Under the pieces are notes generated by a model. That model had not been told where the DNA came from. It made no database searches and worked only from the letters and a program-made list of their open reading frames with translations. A stretch of DNA of 64,000 nt, taken from Tricholoma matsutake (lineage: Eukaryota; Basidiomycota; Agaricomycetes; Agaricales; Tricholomataceae). This document shows, piece after piece, positions 34,116 through 46,220 of the stretch (the stretch's first letter is position 1; each line of letters begins with the position of its first letter). The translations under genes and the position numbers were made by a program. The stretch is from positions 7,006,001 to 7,070,000 of the forward strand of contig AP026540.1 of the NCBI GenBank assembly GCA_026075535.2. The letters are read 5' to 3'.

Positions 34116-37100
34116 CTAGTCATGCTGAGCACTACGACACTTAAGGATGAGTCGGTGCTTTACCAACATGAGAACTCTAATAGTCTCAGGTTTAAGGCTT
34201 GCACGACAAAGCAAAATTGTGTCCTGACCACCTGAAAAGATATGCTCGACTGCGACAGCAGATCCTAGAACCCAACCAATAATCCTAATGAGTATACAGC
34301 ATCCACAAAGATAGCTGCAGAACAAATACCTGGAATGGAGAAAATATCATGGGCAAGACGATAAAAATTCGGAAACTGCGCACGCCACTGGTGCCACCAC
34401 TGAATAGGGTTACAGGTTTCGAAGTCTTCTTGTGGCATGTTCCAGAACTGAGTTAATTTGTTGACAGCAGCACGCTTTCAGCGGTACCTTGCAGTATAAT
34501 TCTTCTGTTGCAAACTGTTGGGATTTGATGCAGTCGATGTAGGCTCTGAGGTCACAGAAAGTAAAGATGATGTTGGGGTGGAGGAAAGACAAGTAGAGTT
34601 GGATAAGTTTTGAGGCGAGTTATAGTTAGTGTCGAAGTGTAAACGGAGATTCAGTTTTGAAGACTTGAGCTGTGCAAGGAGAGTCGAGTCATGGGCAAAA
34701 TCCTCCTGTAGAGCATCATAAGATATGCAAGGGTCTAAGACTGAAATCATTATGAGTACATGCATGTAATGGCACATGAGAATTTATAATACTCACGAGA
34801 TGACCAGAGATAATACAGCGATGTATCAATTTTATAGTAATAATCACTGAGTTTGCAGTGTGCGTCTGTAAGGCCCTGCTTGAGAGAAGGTGGGACAGAG
34901 TCTGGAAGATCGTGAATGATTTCACGAAGCTCATCCTGGAGGCCACAAAACACAGTGATTGTTGAAAGCATCGGCATTTGGGTTGTGGACATCTGAGTTG
35001 TTGCAGCTCAAAAAGACTTCAACCAGGTAGCAGCAAGTTCAATGGCTACTCTTCAGCTGACAGCGTGAACGACCAGAGGTCTCAGTGAACATGTGAGAAG
35101 GAGTCGACAGCTGCACGATAGTCAAGCACACAACCTGGCTATGAATCAGAAGAAAATCATATATGTGAGTGAGCAAGCTTACAAAGCATTTGATGAGTCG
35201 ATGACCAGCAGGTTTTAACATCAAGGATAAGTATAAGATTTGGTTGCGATGTACCATTCTGAGAATTTGTGGTTTGAATTTGTTGGGCCCAACTCTCTCG
35301 ACGCTGAGGAGTCGACCGAACTGAGCAAACAATTCTTTGAAGCTAAAATAAAATCCAAATGAGAAATAAACGACAATCCTTGTTAACAAAGATAACCTTT
35401 TGAACTGCCGCCTTTACAAGATCAGTGGGTTCTGTGCCAATTACTTTGTTGTCCACCTCATCTTCAGTGGCTGTAGCATCGAGATCATGCTCACGATCAA
35501 GACCAACATTGACATTGTCTTGATAGTTGACATTTGAGCTCGCCTGCATGGCATCAGATTTTGACATGATGCCTATCCCCTCGAGCAGCTGAACTGTGAT
35601 TCAATAGGGTACCAGGCAAGTATGAGTTCAGGACATACCTTTATAGCCACAAGATGGATAGTATGCAGCATGCATTGCATACGTGCCACAGAAGCTGAAA
35701 ATTCAATACCTGCACCTTGACTCCGTGACTCCAAAGCCTCCATCAATGTGTCATTATTACTAGCATTATCCATCATTATACCGATTATCTAGCAGGGTTT
35801 TCAATCAATTGAGGCTAACAAACAACAAAATATTATTTGAACAAACCTTGTCCTGAATATCATATGTCTCCAATGTTGACCAGACAACGGCAGCCATGTT
35901 CTCTCCAGAGTGTTGCCCAACTAACTCTTGAAAGTCAATAAGAAGTTCCTCTAGAGTAAACGTGAGCAATAGTCAAACAAGTAACCATTGGAAGACTCAC
36001 TGCACTCCCCTTCATTTGTGATGTAGTGTGCAACAATGGCCAAAAAAGTGTAGCAATTACTAGATGTCCAGGTGTCGAGTGAAAGACTAATCTTTCCCTC
36101 CAGAGCCTTTGAGATCAAAAAACTTAGCGAAGAACATGTTATAACTGAGAAACCATACTGCAAACATAGCCTTAATATGCTCAACATTCTCCTCACCAAG
36201 CTTCATTACCCGCCTTCGAATGCCATCCCATTTGGGCAGCATGAATTTACCGGTTCTGCCATAGCTCATAGCCGCAATAAATTCTGGCTTCTCAACTTCC
36301 TTGAACGGTTGATCACAAGCCACCATCCATTCGATTAAAAGTCGCTCAAACTTCTCTTGATCCCAAGGTTCCTAAGAGTATTCATGAACACCCATCAAGA
36401 AAGATATTGGACATGTTACTTACCACCGCCTTTGCCTGCTGCTTCATGAATGCCTCCTTGATACCCAAAGCTTGCTCCTCGATTATCTTGAGATACTCCG
36501 CTTGAAGTGAGTTATTGAAAGTCTTCTTTCCGGAAGCCATAAGGATCTCATCAGCAGTGGGAGTCTCATGCCCCTTCATGACAAGATAGAGATTATGCAT
36601 CGCCTTGAAGTTTGCGTGGATATGTGCAATCATGGCTGGCAGAACATCAGAAATAAGGAAACAGAACGGTAAAGAAACTTACTGTGGAGATTATGATTGC
36701 TTGCTTTCGTGATGGTAAAAATCTTGTGAGTGCTGTGATGGCACCGATAATGTGAATCACCAGGATTTCCTGCATTTCCTTCACTGTTCACTTCCCATGG
36801 TTCGTAGAAATGGTAGATGGGATTACGCTTGATGCTCTTCTGGGGGAAACATGAGATCATTCGAGTAAGAAAAGGTTGAACCACCCTACTTTCATTTTTG
36901 TTGGCTGCAACATCAAGGCAGCTGATGGTGTGGCAGGAGGGGTGCTGGGGTCTGCATCTTCATCAGCCTTGCATTGACGCTTTTTTGGACATGTGGGCTG
37001 CTTCCCAGCTGCCTTCGAAGTTCGCTTCTGGCCTGCAGGAATGGTCTTCGATGGCAAAGAGTCAGCCAGCTGTGATTAAGAATAATCATGAAACTGTGAT

Positions 37101-37550
37101 ATTAATAAAAGATTTGGACTTACCTCTCTGTTTGAAATCTCAACATCATCGGTCTCACCACCCTCAACGGTTGCAGAGCTACTTTCACTTGATGAACCAA
37201 CATATTCAGGATCACCTTCCAGGTCAGGATCAACCACCTTGCCCTTGCCCTTTGCTGTTCACTTGCATCACTTTTTCTTTTTCTCACCATCGGAAATCTG
37301 CCCCTCTGCTTCCAGGATTTCATCCATGCGAGAGGTATTTTGAGACCATCTAGTAGTGCCTAGCATTTAAAGAAAATGTTAGGACAAACCAGCAGCAAAT
37401 TGGGAGCCAAACGTATGACTTCCAGAGGCAATGGGCACTGTATCCTCCTTATTGTGATACCACACGATATCACTGGCATCCTTCAACTGTCCATTTTCAT
37501 TGACTGCTTCTCCGGCCCCTAAAGGTGTACATGAAATGAGTATTATGAAA
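34116..37550 (-). pseudogene. hAT transposase (BED zinc finger, DDE, C-terminal dimerisation)
   Basis: Multi-exon gene with ~50-nt introns. An acidic/basic N-terminal region (MDEILEAEGQISDG, near 37327) is followed by a BED-like finger (IYHFYEPW, then HYRCHHSTHK) at 36630-36840. Then come VACDQPFKEVEKPEF, the first catalytic Asp in SLSLDTWTSSNCY (about 36075), the second in MDNASNNDTLM with CMLHTIHLVAIKV (35640-35776), and the C-terminal dimerisation region AVEHIFSGGQDTILLCRASL with PETIRVLMLVKHRL (34116-34270). Stops include two TGA codons next to a TGC in the first exon where CGA/CGC would be read as Arg, and a TGA near 34478. It would move the element by cut and paste. The N-terminal boundary is uncertain and exons may extend upstream. 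Confidence 0.82.
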
Positions 37551-38740
37551 ATGATGCAAGACACTTGTGAGTCATACCTGATCCACCAAGCAATGGACAA
37601 TTAATGAAGAAATGAGTAAGCAGTCCGGCTAGAAGGTCACGCATTGTGTCCGAATGCTTTAGGTGGGCTCAACGCAAACCACTCATTGAAAGGTAAGAGA
37701 ATAAATTGCGGCATCATGGAAAGACCGCACAACATGCCAAGGCAATCTTGATCTCGAGAATACTACTATCCGGAGAAACCACTACAACTGCATAATCAGC
37801 AATATTTGATTACATTTAAATAAAATTCTTACATAGCGGGATGGTGGGACCAGAGGGCGGTACCACAAATATTGTGAAGATTTGTTGTTTCTTCACGAGG
37901 CAACTCAAATGATCAACATGCATGTGTGATATATGGCTCCGATGGTATCGAAACTGAGATAATAGCCCCTTGGCAATGCGGGGGAAGGGTAGGACTTTGG
38001 GAAATAAAAGAGTAGCTGGTTTGATGATGTCAGTAAAATATTTTCATGAAGCTAACACTGAAACTCACCCCATAAAACCAGAAGAACCATAAAATAGGCT
38101 GCAATTACTGTTGCACCAAGCGGTGAGGTCTTCACCAACACGAAACATTCGCACAAAAGATTTGGATGGAGGATAGTAGCCAAGAAGACAAATGCAGCAA
38201 GCAAAAGGATAAGCGAGAGGATAAAAATAAAGAACACGGTCAAAAACCATGTCAAAGTGCTTGATCCGACAGACTTGGTTGATGAGGGGCGCAAGACTGG
38301 CCTAACATCACGCTGGACAGGTTGATGGGTTTGCATGTATACCTTCGGAGCAGCAAGGATGTCTAATTATGGGGCATTCGTCAATCATGAGCTTGTTAAA
38401 ATTAAAACGTAAGAAATCACCTGTACCCATGTAGTAGAGCCAAAAATTTGCATCTCCCAATACATTTAAACTTGAGGTGGGTGAGAAATTGAGCTGGCAG
38501 ATATGAGCAACAAAAACACACCTCTTAAGCTATGCCATGGGTCATTCTGGGTTGGTTTAGGGGTCGCAAAACTGAATTGAAAGCTCCCGATAACCATACC
38601 CACCATGTGAGTGATTTCGGTTGGAAATTGGCAATAGGAGACATCAGGGCTAGGTTCAACAGAATGTTGGGGATTCATTGGGGGATCTACTGTATGTACC
38701 GTTAGGTACAAATGACAAGTGTGCACAATGACTGCATCGG
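37551..38740 (-). other. uncharacterised exons upstream of the hAT transposase
   Basis: Several minus-strand open blocks with plausible short introns lie here. One block contains PQHSVEPSPDVSYCQFPTEI and SFATPKPTQNDPWHSL (38530-38690). A second reads RVLYFYPLAYPFACCICLLG and VRMFRVGEDLTAWC (38065-38250). A third contains QIFTIFVVPPSGPTIPL (about 37850-37900). No family was recognised. They may be upstream exons of the transposase gene, a second hAT-borne gene, or captured sequence. Confidence 0.4.
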
Positions 38741-38986
38741 ATTATCCTATGCAGCCATCGTGAGTTGGCAAGCATTGAGCAGTGTTGAAACTTGAGTTGA
38801 AGTTTGCGATGGTTCAGGTTGATAAGCGGAGTTTAATCTGCTTGTCAGATGCAAGTCAGATGATGCCTGCTGAGCGTAGATTTCATTATTGGAGGTGATG
38901 TACTAAGTGCCAAGGCTGCTGCTGGCTTACAATGTATATAATTTATTGTACCCATAGGGCCATATGATGGGTGTTGTGGCCGTTGC

Positions 38987-39260
38987 TGTTGAAATTAATC
39001 CCAGTGATGCATGCTGTATACATGAGGCAATACATGCAGCATACGCATGTTACTGCGCTTACTGCGCATACATGCGGTAAACACATTCCTGAGTCATGTG
39101 ACATCCTTATTATTATGTATATAAGGAGAACCTGTACCGTAGTAGGAATACAGTGTTCTTACCTCTGCTAACCCTAGCTGTAAGTCTAAGTAAACCCCAG
39201 GTAGGTTGTAAGGAACGTGTTGTCTCTTCCACTGTGCAGCATATATAGTCTGCTCCAACA
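38987..39260 (+). repeat. copia 5' LTR
   Basis: 274 bp, TGTTGAAATTAATCC...CTGCTCCAACA. A TATATAAGG box near 39120 is the likely promoter. Confidence 0.94.
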
Positions 39261-39272
39261 GGTTATGGGCCC
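39261..39272 (+). promoter_or_regulatory. copia primer-binding site, internal initiator-tRNA type
   Basis: GGTTATGGGCCC lies immediately after the LTR. It is complementary to the anticodon loop and stem of initiator methionine tRNA, as in Drosophila copia, where a half-tRNA primes cDNA synthesis. This contrasts with the usual TGG acceptor-end site. Confidence 0.7.
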
Positions 39273-39488
39273 TGCTGGGCACGTCGCGAACGCGCCTTAA
39301 TTGGCTGCGAACGACGTTGACTTCATCGTCTCCAAATTATAACCTTGTGCTCTTCGTGAGCTGCACATAAAACCTAGGTTGACTAGGGTTAACCACTCTG
39401 AAGGAGTGTTTTCTCCTGAGAACGTTAAACGTGTTTTATTGAGTAAAAAGACTGATTGAGCGCTTTTAACAGCTGCCACCACAAAATC

Positions 39489-42400
39489 ATGTCTTCAACT
39501 CTTGAGAAACTCATTCAAACTTTCGATGGATCAAATTACATTCAATGGGCCGACTCAATGAAGGCGTGGCTCAGGTCTCAGGGCCTCTGGCAAATAACTA
39601 GCGGGGCGGAGCAAAAACCGCCCCCGGCGCCTCCCTTGACGGCGACGAACGCTACTTTGGTAGCGGATGCTAATGCCAAGCTCCAGACCTGGAGCAACAA
39701 AAATGACCAGGCCATTGGTAGCCTAGTGCTCCACCTGGCCCCCTCCATTCGGCAGCGTGCCAACTCAAAGGACACTGCTGAGGAGGTGTGGGATCTCATC
39801 TGCACCGATTATGGTGTGGACGGCCCCTCCCAAGTCTTCGCGGACTTTAGGTCCGCAATAGCGATCAAGATCCTGGCTGCGAACCCCGCACTGGAGATTG
39901 CTAGAATGGCAGACAAATTTGAGCGCCTTATGGCTGCTAACGTCGCCATCCCCGAGCTAGTGCAAGCAATGATTCTACTTGCTGCGATGCCGCGCGAGTA
40001 CGATTCCTTGTCCGCAACGGTCCTTAACACGACTGCTACTAGCGCCTTGACATTTAAACATGTCAAGGACTCCATTGTCGCTGAAGCCTCAAGGCGCACA
40101 GCAGTAGGAAAGCCCGCTGGCCAGCCTCAGGCCAACAAACTTTCTGCTGTTAAGCGCAAAGGGGGAAACCCCAAATGGCAGCCCAAAGAAGGGCAAAACA
40201 GCAATGGAGACTTGTCCCGAAAGCGTGGACGACGTGGGGACAGAAAGACTAAGGAGGAGAAGCCGAAGGAGAAACATACCCACCTCGCCTCCAATGCCTA
40301 TACCACCATAAATGGTAATGGCACCATCATACCACCGATGCTGCTTATACAGCGCATCGAAAGACGCGAACACACTCCCACAAGGGATCCTCGCCGCCAA
40401 CTGCCTGCACAGGCATATACGGGCACGGCCTCTACCTCTCGTTTGGTTTATGCCGAATATCAGCAAGCTCGAGACACCCTCGAGCAAATGCAACTTCTGC
40501 GCAGCGCAAAAAATCTGCGACCGCTGAAAGAGCACCTGACGGTGCGAGAAGGAAAGAGAAGAAGGATAGAACCAGAACCCGAGTCTAGGATCGAGGAGGT
40601 AGAAGATGATACCATCTCCCTCGGATCTGAACCTCCAGTGTCTGATGAGGAAGTGTGGAAAGCCGTCGACGAAATGCTTGTCGATGAACCCCTTGATACA
40701 GGGGCGTATGATGACAGGTCAGTCCTTTTCCCTGCCACAAGCACTAAGATTAATATTCCTATGAATACAGCGAACTTTTCATGTGAAATTTTACCGCTAT
40801 TAAATGTATCATGGAATTATTTAGATCTTAATATATGTGCTATGTGTGCAAAGGGAGATTGTAAGAAAGGTGCCGACTGGATCATGGATTCAGGCGCATC
40901 AAAACACTTCACTGGTGAAATAAAAGATTTCGCTTCTTACAAGCCTTTACCGAGAAAGGACTCTACCTTGGTCCAAATGGCCACTGGTACTACTCATATA
41001 GTAGGAAAAGGAGCAGTCTTCATTAAACACCAGGTAGTATGTCACGGGAAGTCAGAGACGCGTGAAATGCGGTTATACCCCGTCTACTACATACCCGACA
41101 TTAATACTCGATTGATGTCAATGGGGGTCTTTTTACAAGACGGAAGTGATGTGCGTGGTTCCTCCGCACACATTTCATTTATTGAGCATGGAAACCCGAT
41201 CATGCATTGTGTCCCTCTAAGGAGGAAAGACACGATCTATTGGGCTCGGACTCATATATTGAGCACCAAAAAGGTTAATGTCGCGACCATTTATGTCGCT
41301 GACTACTTGACTTGGCATAGGCGACTTGGACACCCATCCAAAGAGGCGCTAGGGAAAATGCCTAAAAGCACCATAAAATTCCCAAGGAATTTAATTATTC
41401 CTAAAGACAAAATTATATGTCCAGGGTGTGCAGAAGGGAAAATGACCTCAAAATCTTTTCCCGAGTCAGACTCACGAGCTGACAAATCCTTTGAATTAAT
41501 ACATTCTGACCTAAAGGAACTCCCGGTACTATCGTACCACAAACATAAATACTTCATTGTATTTCTGGGTGACAAAATGTCACATATTTGGGTCCAATGT
41601 CTCAGAAAGAAATCTGACGCTGCTGCAGCGATTAGACAATTTCAAGCGATGGCTAAAACCCAATATGGCGCTACAATCAAGCGCTGGCGTGTTGATCCAG
41701 GGGGGGAGTTCAAGGATCGTGAGCTACAAAAACAGCTCAAGGACTTAGGCATCAAAATAGAGATGTCTGCACCCCACGTTCATCAACAGAACGGGCGCGC
41801 AGAGCGCGCCATAAGGACAATAATGGAAAAGTCGCAAACCTTGCGATTCACCGCTTGTCTACCACAATCATGGTGGGAATTTTGCATAGAACATGCAACA
41901 CATTTATACAACCGAACCCCAATAAGGCGCCTGAAATGGCTGACACCTTTTGAGGACCTGACAAAGGTCCGCCCAGATCTAAACAATCTGAAGGTCTTCG
42001 GTTGCGGTGCTTATGTCTATCTACCAAAGGAAAAATGTCCAACAACATTATCTCCTCGATCGGAGTTAATGACGTACCTTGGAGTAGAAGATGGCATTAA
42101 AGCATATCGTTTCATGCGACAAAATGGCGCAATATTCATTGGTGCCACAGCACTATTTGATGAAACGATGTTCCCATGCTGTCCTGGAGCTAAAACTCCT
42201 GCCAAGACAGACCTTGGTGATTTTCCACCTCCAGAACCAGAAGATGACGACCACTCATCTGGAACGGATGGCGATGACCCTATACCGCCACAAAATCTGC
42301 CCCTTCCTCCATCATCAGAAGATGATGATGATGATTTACCAAGTGAGCAAAAGGCGCATGACGATGCGACTAACGCTCCTCCTCCGCCGCCTCCAGTTAA

Positions 42401-44357
42401 CACTGAGGACTTTCGTCCAAGACGTGAAGATCAACAGGAATGGCAGCAATTGCCCCATCGATCAGGCAGGCAGAGGAAAATCCCAAACTGTCCCGGCAAT
42501 ACCTATGGAGAACAGCGACTCCCCTCTGACATAGAGAGAGACATTGCGCATGATCGATATTGGAAGAAGTCTGTGGGTCAAGATTCGGATCATAACCGAA
42601 CACGACCATGACCTCAACAGCAAGAACCGGTTGCTGGACCGAGTTTGGCACCCCACGAGAGTGTGCCCGATTCCAATAATCAAGAACATGATTACCCAAT
42701 GGGGGAACCGAACAAAGCAGGTTATATTAAAAAGATAACCAAGGAAGGTGGAGATGAGCTTATCCGCTGGCTGTTATCAAAAGCAGTCACACCATCAAGC
42801 GGAAAAAGCCTAGTTCCAAACCAATTTCGCGATATTGCGCGCCTACCCCGGCAGCAGCAACTTGAGTGGAAACAGGCTTGTCGTGAAGAGTTAGAGGCTC
42901 TTCGCAAGCGACAAGTCTATGATATCGTCGATCTTCCACATGATCGGAAAACAATCAAAAATAGATGGGTTTTCTCCGTGAAATCGGACGGAAGAAAACG
43001 AGCCAGACTCGTGGCCAAAGGCTTTTCACAAGTCGAAGGCGTTGACTTTGATGAGATTTTCTCACCAGTAGTCCGCTATGAGACTGTACGCCTCATGTTT
43101 GCCCTTGCGTCTCTAGAAGGCATGTATATGACCGGTCTAGATGTAAAAACCGCATTTTTATATGGCAAACTTGATGAGGAGATCTATATGGATCAACCCG
43201 AGGGTTTCAGACTTGAGGGTAAAGAGCGCAAAGTAATGCGCTTACGCCGAGCATTGTATGGCCTTAAACAGGCTTCACTAGCATGGTGGAAAGAGCTAGA
43301 GGCATTTATGTGCACCATTGGGTTTGTGCGCGCCAGCTCCGATGCCAGCATCTTCATACACAAGGATCCTAAGACAGGCAGCATCATTATTGCGCTAGTC
43401 TATGTTGACGATGGCTTGTTCATGGGCAAGAACAAGAAACTTGTGGATGAAAAGAAGAATGCTTGCCTGAAGCATTGGGAGTGCCGTAGTACTGAAAAAG
43501 TCATGGAATTCTTAGGCATGCGCGTCACCCAGACCGCTACAAAAGTCAAACTCGATCAAACAGAATATCTCGCCAAAGTGCTCGAGAGGTTCGAGATGAC
43601 AAATGCCAAAGTTGCCCCCACTCTGCTCCCGACTGGCTACAAACCGTCGGAGAACACAGTGATGCCAAACGCGGCACTTAGATCGAAATATCAGTCTGTG
43701 ATCGGATCTTTATTGTATCTGATGCTCGGAATGCGACCTGATATCGCTTACGCGGTAATCAAGATGTCGCAATTCTCGGCTAATCCTAGCCAAGAACATC
43801 TAGACAAAGCAATGTACATAATGCACTATCTGGTGGGAACCCAGAAGTACAGTATAGTCTATGATGGAGAGAAATCCGAGGGGCTGCAGGCCTTCACAGA
43901 TTCTGATTGGGCAGCTGACACTGTCAAGCGCCGATCTACAATGGGTTACTTTGCTACTCTGGTGAGTGGCATTGTGTGCTGGCAGTCCCATTTACAAAAA
44001 ACTGTAGCACTGTCATCCACAGAAGCCGAATATATGGCTCTCTCCGACACTTGTCGGCAGATAGTGTGGATAGAGTCCTTATTCCAGGAACTTGGATATA
44101 CACTGAAGCGCATACCAATCTGCGCTGATAATCAGGGATCCATCTTTATTGGATCAAATCCAGTTCAGGAAAGAAGGACCAAACATATAGACATTCGCTA
44201 CCACTACACCCGCGAATGCATAGAAAATGACAAAGTCACAGTCGTTTTCATTCCTGGAAGTGATAATCCGGCTGACATGTTCACAAAGAACCTTGGCGCC
44301 GTCCTATTCAGGAAATTTAGAGACTCTCTCGGAATTACTTTCGAGATTCAAACTTAG
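39489..44357 (+). pseudogene. copia gag-pol polyprotein with one in-frame stop
   Basis: 1,622 sense codons from the ATG at 39489 (MSSTLEKLIQTFDG), in one frame, with a single TGA at 42609. Gag: NYIQWADSMKAWLRSQGLWQ. Protease: WIMDSGASKHF (about 40880). Integrase: LTWHRRLGHPS with a CPGC pair, then HSDLKELPV, RVDPGGEFKD and NGRAERAIR for the catalytic triad. RT: RWVFSVKSDG, DVKTAFLYGKLDEEIYMDQP and the YVDD loop (about 43400). RNase H: FTDSDWAAD, SSTEAEYMALSD and KHIDIRYH. The TGA lies in a low-complexity linker between integrase and RT and could be a recent CGA to TGA change. No gag zinc knuckle is obvious. A start at 39456 is also open, but the 39489 ATG matches the family. Confidence 0.93.
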
Positions 44358-44389
44358 CTGCTTAGAGCGCTGTACAGTTTGAGGGGGGG

Positions 44390-44663
44390 TGTTGAAATTA
44401 ATCCCAGTGATGCATGCTGTATACATGAGGCAATACATGCAGCATACGCATGTTACTGCGCTTACTGTGCATACATGCGGTAAACACATTCCTGAGTCAT
44501 GTGACGTCCTTATTATTATGTATATAAGGAGAACCTGTACCGTAGTAGGAATACAGTGTTCTTACCTCTGCTAACCCTAGCTGTAAGTCTAAGTAAACCC
44601 CAGGTAGGTTGTAAGGAACGTGTTGTCTCTTCCACTGTGCAGTGTATATAGTCTGCTCCAACA
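44390..44663 (+). repeat. copia 3' LTR
   Basis: 274-bp copy of 38987-39260. Visible differences are C/T, A/G and a CA/TG dinucleotide, all explained by decay of CpG. Confidence 0.94.
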
Positions 44664-45124
44664 GTTGCTCTATGGGTGATGATGGCATGTGACTGTCATC
44701 TACCATCCCATTGAGTGTTCTGCTCAAGGTCCCAACGGTACGGGTATTTACCCATAGAACCCACCCGTAGAACCTGTAGCTACAGGTATGGTGCGCAGCC
44801 CTATTCAAAACCTCAATTATCGGTCAATCCAGACTCCAAAAGGTGGAAATCTCAGCCAAGCATATGCAATGTTATGCAAATGGCCCTACATATCATTCAA
44901 CAGCCAGATCTGAACAGGCACTTATTAATGAGCACCCAAGCATGTTAGAGATAAGCCTTAACAGTGAGCATGTACTTCCTGTGTTGTGTGACCGGATATT
45001 GCAATGAGTCACAAAAGTCACATTAATTACAACTATTAAATAATAGTTTAGTTTATAATTATGTACCGAAGTCCGTTTTCGGGTTAGCTAGCCGCGACTA
45101 CATTTGAACTACCTTATGACACCT

Positions 45125-46034
45125 TCAACCTTTCGTAGGTTTTACATTCAGCTTCGCAAGCGATATTATAATGGGAACCGTGTAAAACGCGTATGCAACC
45201 CATATCACTGGAGGAAGCGAGTGAATGGTAGAAAACATGAGAGCGGATGGCGACTTACTCGTAAAAGCATTACCTGTTTGAGCAACAAGCTTAGGTCCTT
45301 GTCCACCCAGCATCGCGATGTTACTATTGAAGTCTTGAATCGCCTTTCCGAACCACATGCGGAGAATTAGAAATGATGTAAGACCTAGGATATATAGGTC
45401 AAAAAAGGTAGTATGTGACGCATTGAATTTACACATGCCAATCAAGAAGCCAAAGAACCCTATCCATGCGGAAAGACTTTGGAGGAAAGGCCTGTTGAGT
45501 GCATTGCTTAACCTTTCGCCCATCTTTTCCCGAAAGGATATAAGGGTAAAAGTAATGAAAAACAGCGTGGAAAATGCGAGGGCTACGGCGATAAACGCGG
45601 CTGCAGAGGCTGTAGGTGCAGATAATACCAGGTGCGACGCGTTGTCGGGAAGAACAGATAGATCTGGATATGAATTGTCAGGTTATGAGCGAATGTATGA
45701 CATACGGTACTCGCCATAGACCGGAGAAATCGCGGGCCTTGTGCAAATGACAGGAGCAGCGTTGTTAACTCGTGAACAGGAACCTGTAAAGGATACATAA
45801 GGGGACACTGAACGACGTTGGGAAAGATACGGTACCTAATACACCAAGGAAGATACTGGGGCCATCTACAGATGAACCAGGTTGGATGAGCGGCGTAACT
45901 GTCAGGAGAGCGACACGATCGTGCAACATGACGACTGGAGATAAAAACGCAAATATGGAGAGGAGGATGGCAGTGAGTGTGAGTAGGGGAGCAAGGTAGA
46001 GGATAATAGCTTTTGAAAGACCAGCAATCATCAT
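45125..46034 (-). CDS. four-helix membrane protein, SUR7/PalI-like
   Basis: Likely plasma-membrane protein of the fungal SUR7/PalI type (eisosome and cell-surface organisation, or pH signalling). Five exons on the minus strand: 46034-45836, 45783-45706, 45663-45439, 45384-45259 and 45207-45125, giving 236 residues. An N-terminal hydrophobic helix (IILYLAPLLTLTAILLSIFA) is followed by an extracellular loop with GSCSR and a cysteine-containing segment leading into LSVLPDNASHL. A three-helix block follows (AAFIAVALAFSTLFFITFTL, WIGFFGFLIG, then LTSFLIL). The last helix is VAYAFYTVPIIISLAKL. Intron 3 (45438-45385) appears to use a GC donor (GCATGT). The gene is divergent from MPP10 and ends ~320 bp from the hAT element. 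The family is inferred from layout and motif wording. Confidence 0.78.
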
Positions 46035-46220
46035 GATTAGAGGAACGTCGTCGAGACAAGAAAGGTCGTCCTGCGAGAAAAAAGAGATAAAGAAGGGCGA
46101 CTTGTGTGCGCTGGATTTATAGCAGACAGCATCGAGACCAAGAACAAAAGCAACTTATCGGCAAAGTACAACACTTCCATTCTACTTCCATTACGTAATA
46201 ATTTTAGTCCGCCGTCTTTC
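46035..46220. promoter_or_regulatory. bidirectional promoter region
   Basis: Only 186 bp separate the ATG of the SUR7-like gene (minus) from that of MPP10 (plus). Both promoters and both 5' UTRs must lie here or overlap the first exons. I see no clear TATA box. Confidence 0.55.

Larger units (their letters stand above)
38987..44663 (+). mobile_element. Ty1/copia retrotransposon, nearly intact
   Basis: 5.68-kb element with 274-bp LTRs at 38987-39260 and 44390-44663 and a perfect 5-bp duplication GTTGC (38982-38986 and 44664-44668). A primer-binding site follows the left LTR and a GAGGGGGGG purine tract precedes the right LTR. One long frame codes for gag, protease, integrase, RT and RNase H in copia order, broken only by a single TGA. 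The LTRs differ at three sites that I can see (four bases), so this is the youngest insertion in the window. It lies inside the hAT element. Confidence 0.95.
32533..44803 (-). mobile_element. hAT DNA transposon, carrying a nested copia element
   Basis: Terminal inverted repeat TAGGGCTGC at both ends and a perfect 8-bp duplication TTCAAAAC (32525-32532 and 44804-44811). Without the copia insertion the element is about 6.6 kb. It encodes a BED-type, DDE hAT transposase on the minus strand. Ends carry GGGTACGG/CCCATAG subterminal motifs in both orientations, as usual for transposase binding. The left 1.5 kb is filled with short tandem repeats. The transposase contains stops, so the copy is probably inactive. 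Confidence 0.87.

Noticed and set aside
38052..38336. Long hydrophobic frame as a membrane protein gene
   Set aside because: It overlaps another frame with better family-like composition and splice signals. Hydrophobicity alone is weak evidence inside a transposon.
39456..44357. Two separate copia genes because of two long open frames
   Set aside because: Both lie in the same frame, separated by one TGA and a low-complexity linker, so a single polyprotein with a nonsense change is simpler.
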